A stretch of 6,394 nucleotides of DNA, taken from the NCBI GenBank assembly GCA_029267645.1, contig JAJUIM010000115.1:1-6394 (forward strand), given 5' to 3'. This DNA comes from Microbacterium sp. (GTDB taxonomy: Bacteria > Actinomycetota > Actinomycetes > Actinomycetales > Microbacteriaceae). This document shows positions 1 through 4,979 of this stretch, in pieces. The position numbers were made by a program, and so were the translations under genes. The notes beneath the pieces are model-generated. The model was not told where the DNA came from. It saw only the letters and a list, made by a program, of their open reading frames with translations, and did not search any database. Positions within the stretch are counted from its first letter, which is position 1. Each line of letters begins with the position of its first letter.

Positions 1-398
1 CGGCGGTGCACGATCCTCGCGCGGTCGAGCGCCTCCGACACCGCGGTGCCGTACGCCCGCACGAGCCCGCCCGCGCCGAGCTTGATGCCGCCGAAGTAGC
101 GCGTCACGACCGCGACGAGATCGGTCATGCCGCGGCGGCGCAGCACCTCGAGCATCGGCACGCCGGCCGTGCCGGACGGCTCGCCGTCGTCGGACGACCG
201 CGCCTGGTCGCCGAGCGTGCCGGTGACCATCGCGACGCAGTTGTGCCGGGCGTCCCAGAACTCCTTGCGGATCGCGGCGATGAACGCATCGGCCTCGTCG
301 ACGGATCCGACCGGCTGCAGGTGGCAGATGAACCGCGACTTCTTGATCTCGAACTCGTGGTCGATCCGCGCGGCGATCGTCGCGGGATAGTCGGCCAT
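1..398 (-). CDS. yigZ: YigZ/IMPACT-family protein (UPF0029), 3' end cut by window edge
   Basis: The minus strand is open from an ATG at 398 to the window edge, giving 132 residues. The family is recognised by three blocks: DARHNCVA (residues 49-56), SSDDGEPSGTAG (68-79) and RYFGGIKLGAGGLVRAYG (100-117), with KKSRF near the N-terminus (19-23). These are hallmarks of the UPF0029/Impact N-terminal domain shared by E. coli YigZ and eukaryotic IMPACT. Full-length bacterial members are usually around 200 residues, so roughly the last third, including the small C-terminal domain, lies outside the window. The molecular function of bacterial YigZ is not settled; the eukaryotic relative modulates translation stress signalling, which should not be transferred here. 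It is transcribed divergently from the helicase gene. A good -10-like hexamer ends 6 nt before the ATG, so a leaderless or nearly leaderless mRNA is possible. The family call is firm; the cellular role is unknown. Confidence 0.93.
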   Translation of the reverse strand, partial: MADYPATIAARIDHEFEIKKSRFICHLQPVGSVDEADAFIAAIRKEFWDARHNCVAMVTGTLGDQARSSDDGEPSGTAGVPMLEVLRRRGMTDLVAVVTRYFGGIKLGAGGLVRAYGTAVSEALDRARIVHR

Positions 399-404
399 TC
401 CCCG

Positions 405-410
405 AGCGTA
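405..410 (-). promoter_or_regulatory. Candidate -10 box for the YigZ-family gene
   Basis: The minus strand reads TACGCT, matching the actinobacterial TAnnnT -10 pattern. It is followed by 6 nt (CGGGGA) and then the ATG at 398. That spacing would place transcription start at or within a base or two of the start codon, as on leaderless mRNAs common in actinobacteria. CGGGGA could also be a poor Shine-Dalgarno, but it lies too close to the ATG to work well. The TTGACT in the nearby inverted repeat (440-435 on this strand) is 24 nt upstream, too far to be a standard -35 partner. Motif match only. Confidence 0.4.
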
Positions 411-423
411 CCGGCGCCGTCGC

Positions 424-509
424 CAACACAACGCAGTCAATCCGGGGCTGTGCGGGCCGGAACGGGGCGGATCCGGGCACCCGGCGCCCCGATTGACTGC
501 GTTGTGTTG
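424..509. repeat. Long inverted repeat between divergent genes
   Basis: The left arm CAACACAACGCAGTCAAT (424-441) is the exact reverse complement of the right arm ATTGACTGCGTTGTGTTG (492-509). After a 1-nt bulge at 442 the pairing continues for 6 bp (443-448 with 486-491), giving 24 bp of stem around a 37-nt GC-rich centre (449-485). The centre holds a weaker nested stem: 450-453 with 477-480, and 457-460 with 473-476. The arms are clearly richer in A and T than the surrounding DNA. Each arm presents TTGACT facing its own gene: at 440-435 toward the YigZ-family gene and at 493-498 toward the helicase. There is no T-run and no flanking target duplication. It could be a shared operator, a cruciform-forming element or a dispersed intergenic repeat; the sequence alone does not decide. 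Confidence 0.85.
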
Positions 510-549
510 CTGGGGTCGGGATCAGCGGGGTAGGGCAGACTCGAAGGTG

Positions 550-3057
550 ATGCCTTCCCTCCTTGACGCGGCCCGCACAGCGGGCGATGACGCCGACGCC
601 CTCTACGACGCCTTCCTCGAGTGGACGCTCGGCCGCGGCATCGAGCTCTACCCCGCGCAGGACGAAGCCGTCATGGAACTCGTGCAGGGCAGCAACGTGA
701 TCCTCGCGACGCCGACCGGCACGGGCAAGTCGCTCGTCGCGCTCGCGGCGCACGCGATCGCCCTCGGCCGTGGCGGGCGCACCTACTACACGGCTCCCAT
801 CAAGGCCCTGGTGAGCGAGAAGTTCTTCGCGCTCGTCGAGGCGTTCGGCGCCGAGAACGTCGGCATGGTCACGGGCGACAGCTCCGTGAACGCCGACGCG
901 CCGATCGTGTGCTGCACGGCGGAGATCCTCGCGAACCTCGCGCTCCGCGAGGGCGCGGACGCAGACGTCGACCAGGTCGTGATGGACGAGTTCCACTACT
1001 ACGGGGATCCGCAGCGCGGCTGGGCCTGGCAGGTGCCGCTCCTGCTGCTGCACCGCGCGCAGTTCCTGCTCATGTCGGCGACGCTCGGCGACACGACCGC
1101 GATCGAGCGCGACCTCACGCGCCGCACGGGGCGCGACACGGCGCTCGTCGCGGGCGCCGAGCGGCCCGTGCCGCTGCACTTCCGCTACGAGAAGCGGCCC
1201 GCGCACGACGTCGTCGAGGAACTGCTCGAACAGAACGAGGCGCCCGTCTACATCGTGCACTTCAGCCAGGCCGCGGCGATGGAGCGCGCGCAGGCGCTCG
1301 CGAGCATCAACGTCACGAGCCGCGCGCAGCGCGACGCGATCGCCGAGGCGCTCGGCGGCTTCCGCTTCACCACGAACTTCGGCAAGACGCTCTCGCGCCT
1401 CGTGCGGGCCGGCATCGGCGTGCACCACGCCGGCATGCTGCCCCGGTATCGGCGCCTCGTCGAGACGCTCGCGCAGCAGGGCCTCCTGCGCGTCATCTGC
1501 GGCACCGACACCCTCGGCGTCGGCATCAATGTGCCGATCCGCACCGTGCTCATCACGGCGCTGTCGAAGTACGACGGATCCCGCATGCGTCGCCTCGGCG
1601 CGCGCGAGTTCCACCAGATCGCGGGCCGCGCGGGGCGCGCCGGCTTCGATCCGTACGGCAACGTCGTCGTGCTCGCGCCCGAGCACGAGATCGAGAACGA
1701 GCAGGCGCTGAAGAAGGCCGGCGACGACCCCAAGAAGCGCAAGAAGGTGCAGCGCAAGCAGGCGCCGAAGGGCTTCGTCAGCTGGAGCGAGCAGAGCTTC
1801 GAGAAGATCATCGAGGCCGAGCCCGAACCGCTCAGCCCGCGCATGCAGATGACGTCGGCCATGCTCATCAACGTCATCGCGCGCGGGGGAGACGTGTTCG
1901 GCAACGTGCGCTCGCTCGTGTTCGACAACCATCAGCCGCAGCGCGAGCGGTTCGCGCTCGCGCGCCGCGCGCTCGCCATCTTCCGCACGCTGCGCGACGC
2001 CGAGCTCGTCGAGGTGACGCCCGCGGGCGAGATCCGCCTGTATCTCGACCTGCAGCCGAACTTCGCGCTGAACCAGCCGCTGTCGCCGTTCGCGCTCGCG
2101 GCGCTCGAGCTGCTGGATCCGGATGACGCAGCGGGATCCGTCGGCACCGGACACTACGCGCTCGACGTCGTGAGCGTGATCGAGGCGACGCTCGACGACC
2201 CGCGCCAGATCCTGTCGCAGCAGGAGTTCAAGGCGCGCGGCGAGGCCGTCGGCGCCATGAAGCGCGAGGGCATCGAGTACGACGAGCGCATGGAGCTGCT
2301 CGAGGAGATCACCTATCCCAAGCCGCTCGAGGAGCTGCTCGCGCAGGCCTTCGAGACGTTCGCGTCGTCGCAGCCGTGGGTGCGCGACTTCCAGCTCTCG
2401 CCGAAGTCGGTCGTGCGCGACATGTACGAGCGGGCCATGAGCTTCGCCGAGTTCGTGCAGTGGTACCAGCTCGGCCGCAGCGAAGGGCTCGTGCTGCGCT
2501 ACCTGTCCGACGCGTTCCGCACGATTCGGCAGACCGTGCCGCCCGAGGCGCAGTCGGACGAGCTCGACGACATCGTCGAGTGGCTCGGCGAGATGGTGCG
2601 CCAGGTCGACTCGAGCCTCGTCGACGAGTGGGAGACGCTGCTCGCGGGCCTCGACGCGGATCCGTCAGACGGCCCCGTTGTGCCGCCGTCGCCGCCGTCG
2701 GTCGTGCAGAACCGCCGCGCCTTCACGGTGCTCGTGCGCAACGCGATGTTCCGGCGCGTGCAGCTCGCGGCGCTCGAGCGCGACGACGAGCTCACCGAGC
2801 TCGACCCCGATGCCGGCTGGCCCGAGGCTCTCGATGCGTACTTCGACGAGCACGACGACATCCTCACGGGATCCGCCGCGCGCTCGCCGCAGCTGTGCCG
2901 CATCGACGAGACGGACGGATCCGTCTGGCGCGTCGAGCAGACCATCGACGACCCCGAGGGCGACCACGACTGGCGCATCCGCGCCGAGGTCGACCTCGCG
3001 GCATCCGCCGACGAGGGCGAGGCCGTCGTGCGGGTCGTCGAGGTCGTGCGGATGTAG
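550..3057 (+). CDS. Ski2-like DExH-box helicase with C-terminal DUF3516 region
   Basis: An 835-residue superfamily 2 helicase, probably acting on RNA with ATP hydrolysis in the cytoplasm. Visible motifs are a Q-like residue in YPAQDEAV (about 34-41), Walker A ATPTGTGKS (53-61), motif Ia TAPIKALVSEKF (about 80-91), Walker B DEFH (146-149), motif III SAT (176-178), HHAGMLP, CGTDTLGVGINVP as motif V, and QIAGRAGRAGF as motif VI (from 356). The motif Ia, HHAGMLP and motif V wording is typical of the Ski2/Mtr4 group. A lysine-rich linker (about 388-409) separates the helicase core from a long helical C-terminal half containing SEGLVLRYLSDAF (from 644), a short Pro-rich stretch and a final acidic domain; this half matches what is known as DUF3516 in actinobacteria. 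The start is the ATG at 550, in frame with GTG at 547. The only SD-like sequence, GAAGG, sits just 2 nt from the ATG, so initiation may be leaderless or weak. An upstream TTG at 493 falls inside the inverted repeat and is unlikely. The exact substrate is unknown. Confidence 0.95.
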   Translation: MPSLLDAARTAGDDADALYDAFLEWTLGRGIELYPAQDEAVMELVQGSNVILATPTGTGKSLVALAAHAIALGRGGRTYYTAPIKALVSEKFFALVEAFGAENVGMVTGDSSVNADAPIVCCTAEILANLALREGADADVDQVVMDEFHYYGDPQRGWAWQVPLLLLHRAQFLLMSATLGDTTAIERDLTRRTGRDTALVAGAERPVPLHFRYEKRPAHDVVEELLEQNEAPVYIVHFSQAAAMERAQALASINVTSRAQRDAIAEALGGFRFTTNFGKTLSRLVRAGIGVHHAGMLPRYRRLVETLAQQGLLRVICGTDTLGVGINVPIRTVLITALSKYDGSRMRRLGAREFHQIAGRAGRAGFDPYGNVVVLAPEHEIENEQALKKAGDDPKKRKKVQRKQAPKGFVSWSEQSFEKIIEAEPEPLSPRMQMTSAMLINVIARGGDVFGNVRSLVFDNHQPQRERFALARRALAIFRTLRDAELVEVTPAGEIRLYLDLQPNFALNQPLSPFALAALELLDPDDAAGSVGTGHYALDVVSVIEATLDDPRQILSQQEFKARGEAVGAMKREGIEYDERMELLEEITYPKPLEELLAQAFETFASSQPWVRDFQLSPKSVVRDMYERAMSFAEFVQWYQLGRSEGLVLRYLSDAFRTIRQTVPPEAQSDELDDIVEWLGEMVRQVDSSLVDEWETLLAGLDADPSDGPVVPPSPPSVVQNRRAFTVLVRNAMFRRVQLAALERDDELTELDPDAGWPEALDAYFDEHDDILTGSAARSPQLCRIDETDGSVWRVEQTIDDPEGDHDWRIRAEVDLAASADEGEAVVRVVEVVRM

Positions 3058-3137
3058 GGGCGGGTTACCTGAGGCCGAGCGCGGGCTTGAGGGTCGGGCC
3101 CAGCGTGAGCGGTGCCTGCGTGGGGCGTGGCGGTCCG

Positions 3138-3230
3138 CAAGTCTCCGCCAAGTCCACAAGTCTCCGTCGGGTCGTCAAGTCTCTGCCAAGTCCAACGTGA
3201 GTCACGGTGGACTCGGCGGAGACTTGTGGA
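3138..3230. repeat. Three tandem 19-bp repeats plus one inverted copy
   Basis: Copy 1 (3138-3156) is CAAGTCTCCGCCAAGTCCA. Copy 2 (3157-3175) follows without a gap and differs at 5 positions, mainly in its second half. Copy 3 (3176-3194) differs from copy 1 at 1 position. After a 13-nt spacer an inverted copy occupies 3208-3226 and, read on the minus strand, differs from copy 1 at 1 position. The inverted copy can therefore pair with copy 1 (18 of 19 pairs), copy 3, or the copy 1/2 junction (14 perfect pairs, 3153-3166 with 3217-3230). The array lies between convergent genes, 80 bp past the helicase stop and 62 bp from the ATPase stop. There is no coding potential beyond chance frames. It could be a termination or mRNA 3'-end structure, or a member of a dispersed intergenic repeat family. 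Confidence 0.9.
3176..3226. terminator. 51-nt hairpin between convergent genes, possible bidirectional terminator
   Basis: Tandem copy 3 and the inverted copy form an imperfect palindrome centred on 3201. The spacer between them contains a perfect CGTGA-G-TCACG palindrome (3196-3206), so the stem runs nearly to the centre: 22 Watson-Crick pairs, one G-U pair (3184/3218) and two mismatches (3188/3214 and 3195/3207) among 25 positions. A hairpin between two convergent stop codons is well placed to end both transcripts. However, there is no U-rich tract on either side, so it is not a canonical intrinsic terminator. U-less hairpin terminators have been proposed in actinobacteria. It could instead protect mRNA 3' ends. 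Confidence 0.4.
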
Positions 3231-3292
3231 ATTGCAGGCCCGGCCCAGACCCACCCCCGCCCCAGGCGCAACCTCTATCCCAGCCGAACCAC

Positions 3293-4744
3293 TCAGGACC
3301 CGCCGGCGAAGCCCCGGGCGATTGCGGCGGCGGCGGCGAGCCACGCCCGCTGCGTCTGGGGGCGCAGGGCGCTGTAGTGCAGGTGGCCGTCGATCATGGC
3401 CGGGTCGAAGGGGATCTGCACGACGTCGCGCGTGAGCTTGCGGTAGCCGTCGACGACGCGGCGCACCTCGCTCGCGGGCGCCTTCTGGTCTGCCTGGCTC
3501 ACGACGGTCACGGCGTTGGCGGCGAGCTGGGCCGAGCGCTCGTCGCGATCGGCGAGCGCGTCGAGCAGCAGGGCGCCGGCCTCGGCGTGCTCGTCGCGCG
3601 TCGTGGTCGCGACGACGAGCTGGTCGGTGTGGTCGATCATGCGGCGCCACAGCGGATCCGACTCGTCGTTGCCCGAGTCCATGACGATCAGCCGGTAGTA
3701 GCGGGCGGCGACGGCGTGGATCCTGTCGACGTCGTCGGCGGTGACGCGCTGCTCCGACGCAAGCGCGATCGGCTGTGACCGCAGCACGTCGAAGCGGTCC
3801 TGGCGCTGGTGGTGCACGAAGTTCGCGACATCGGCGGCCTGCGCGTCGGTCGACAGCAGGTGGTCGGACGCCTCGAGCATGTCGTGCAGCGTGCCCTCGT
3901 GGGGGCCCTGCTCCGTGCGCCAGCCGAGGGTGCCGCGGGTCTGGTTGTTGTCCCACGCGAGCACGCCCGCGCCGCCGAAGCGCGCGAACACGGCGCCGAC
4001 GAGGATCGTCGTGGGCGTCTTGCCGGATCCGCCCTTGCCGTTCACGACCGCGATCGTGCGCGGGCCGGGCCAGTGCTGTGCGACTGCCATCTGGTCGGCG
4101 CGCTCGGCGCGCTCGTCGGCACCGGGCGCCATGCGCAGGCCCATGCGCGTCATGGTGCCGCGGAAGCCGCGCGTCGCGGGCTCCTCGCGCTGGTCGTCCT
4201 GGTCGGTCGTGAGGAAGGTCTCGCGCTGCGCGCGGCGGTCCTCGAACTCGCGCGGCGTCACGCGGCCGGCAGGCGCAGCGGGCTCGGCGGCGCCGGATCC
4301 GCCCGCCGACGGTGACGACGCCGCGGGCGCGGGCGAGATGACCTCGACGGGACGCGTGGGCTCGCCCGTCGAAGCGGGCGTCGCAGGGCGGGTGAGCGGC
4401 TGCTCGGATCCCGAACGCGTCGCGGCGGGCGCCGCGGGGCGCTGCGGCGCGGATCCGTACGAGCCGCCGGCCGCGGGCCGCGGCGCGTCGGCCGGGGCGT
4501 CGTACTCGACGTGCTCGTCGCCGTCGACGACGAGCGGCCACTCGCCGTCGGGCTCCGTCACGATGACGCGGATGGGGGCATCGAGCTGGCGCGCGATCTG
4601 CGCCGTCATGCGCACGATCTCGCGGCGCGCGTCCTCCGCGTGCGTCGTGGGGATCTCGCGAGGCGTCTCGTCGATGACGAGGACGGCGGACCCATCGGGG
4701 TGGATCGTGGCGTGGAGCCCATCGTCGTTCGAGCTGTCGCGCAT
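3293..4744 (-). CDS. ParA/MinD-like ATPase with Pro/Ala-rich N-terminal half
   Basis: A 483-residue protein in three parts. Residues 1 to about 82 form a small predicted alpha/beta domain I do not recognise. About 83-200 is a low-complexity Ala/Pro/Ser/Gly-rich linker. From about 228 to the end is a P-loop ATPase of the ParA/MinD (SIMIBI) class. The deviant Walker A is KGGSGKT (237-243) with signature lysine K237 and P-loop lysine K242, followed by Pro where many ParA proteins have Thr. WDNNQTRGTLGWR (264-276) is the switch region with D265. The Walker B-like strand is RLIVMDSGND with D356. No membrane segment or signal peptide is visible. Members of this class dimerise on ATP and position cargo on the nucleoid or membrane. 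No ParB-like partner is visible here. The architecture resembles actinobacterial type VII secretion-associated ATPases such as EspI, but no secretion genes are present. ATG at 4744 has a good ribosome binding site. Family firm, cargo unknown. Confidence 0.88.
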   Translation of the reverse strand: MRDSSNDDGLHATIHPDGSAVLVIDETPREIPTTHAEDARREIVRMTAQIARQLDAPIRVIVTEPDGEWPLVVDGDEHVEYDAPADAPRPAAGGSYGSAPQRPAAPAATRSGSEQPLTRPATPASTGEPTRPVEVISPAPAASSPSAGGSGAAEPAAPAGRVTPREFEDRRAQRETFLTTDQDDQREEPATRGFRGTMTRMGLRMAPGADERAERADQMAVAQHWPGPRTIAVVNGKGGSGKTPTTILVGAVFARFGGAGVLAWDNNQTRGTLGWRTEQGPHEGTLHDMLEASDHLLSTDAQAADVANFVHHQRQDRFDVLRSQPIALASEQRVTADDVDRIHAVAARYYRLIVMDSGNDESDPLWRRMIDHTDQLVVATTTRDEHAEAGALLLDALADRDERSAQLAANAVTVVSQADQKAPASEVRRVVDGYRKLTRDVVQIPFDPAMIDGHLHYSALRPQTQRAWLAAAAAIARGFAGGS

Positions 4745-4749
4745 GACGT

Positions 4750-4756
4750 TCCCTTC
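4750..4756 (-). promoter_or_regulatory. Ribosome binding site of the ATPase gene
   Basis: The minus strand reads GAAGGGA, then ACGTC, then ATG at 4744. The 5-nt gap is suitable, and this supports the ATG as the true start. Confidence 0.75.
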
Positions 4757-4804
4757 GGTGCGAAAAGCATCGTGAGTGCCCGCCGGCGCGGGCGTCGACT
4801 TCTC

Positions 4805-4810
4805 AGCCTA
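4805..4810 (-). promoter_or_regulatory. Candidate -10 box for the ATPase gene
   Basis: The minus strand reads TAGGCT, a good match to the actinobacterial TAnnnT -10 pattern. It would give a leader of roughly 50 nt containing the ribosome binding site. No convincing -35 lies 16-18 nt upstream. Motif match only. Confidence 0.4.
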
Positions 4811-4914
4811 CAGATCGCGAAATGGTCACGGAGACAGCGCCCGCCTGTTGCCGTTCGTGAAAGAATCGCGGATCTTGCTTCCCGATCTCGGCGCAGAAGA
4901 AGCATTCGCGTGCG

Positions 4915-4920
4915 TACGGT
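4915..4920 (+). promoter_or_regulatory. Candidate -10 box for gap
   Basis: TACGGT at 4915-4920 fits TAnnnT and would give a leader of about 50 nt before the GTG at 4980. A matching -35 is not evident at 16-18 nt spacing. Motif match only. Confidence 0.35.
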
Positions 4921-4963
4921 GAAACCGGCACATGTCACAGGGCGGTGATCCCGCCCGCCGCAC

Positions 4964-4970
4964 GAAGGAG
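4964..4970 (+). promoter_or_regulatory. Ribosome binding site that fixes the GTG start of gap
   Basis: GAAGGAG is a strong Shine-Dalgarno and is followed by 9 nt and then GTG at 4980. The first in-frame ATG (5043) lies well inside the conserved N-terminal extension, so this site supports the GTG start. Confidence 0.8.
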
Positions 4971-4979
4971 TCACCCCGC

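Larger units (their letters stand above)
4745..4979. other. Divergent intergenic region between the ATPase gene and gap
   Basis: This 235-bp stretch separates two start codons and is noticeably richer in A and T between about 4800 and 4935 than the genes, as expected for a double promoter region. It holds the ribosome binding sites of both genes and one -10-like hexamer facing each way (entries below). No convincing -35 boxes, no strong hairpin and no small gene with its own ribosome binding site were found. Open frames crossing it continue antisense into gap and look like chance frames. Confidence 0.7.

Noticed and set aside
424..509. The inverted repeat as a small transposon-derived element (MITE)
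   Set aside because: The terminal arms fit, but the flanks (CGTCGC on the left, CTGGGG on the right) show no target-site duplication and no second copy is present in the window. Kept only as one option.
493..549. Extended N-terminus of the helicase from TTG at 493 (19 extra residues)
   Set aside because: The extension begins inside the right arm of the inverted repeat, lacks a ribosome binding site, and reads as non-conserved low-quality sequence. The family-like protein starts at the ATG at 550.
3065..3271. Small minus-strand frame in the convergent gap ending in LKPALGLR
   Set aside because: Most of it is the translated 19-bp repeat array, there is no ribosome binding site before its ATG, and no domain is recognisable. 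A decayed gene end cannot be excluded but is not supported.
2499..4541. 680-residue minus-strand frame spanning the helicase 3' end, the intergenic repeats and the ATPase gene
   Set aside because: Its product is an Arg/Ala/Ser-rich string typical of an off-frame reading of high-GC genes. It overlaps two well-supported genes and crosses the repeat array without a stop by chance.
3741..4775. 344-residue plus-strand frame antisense to the ATPase gene
   Set aside because: It is Arg/Ser/Ala-rich, has no recognisable motif, and lies opposite a gene with intact Walker motifs and a good ribosome binding site.
4798..4940. A riboswitch or structured leader before gap
   Set aside because: No long complementary segments or recognisable riboswitch core were found; the candidate leader is only about 50 nt.
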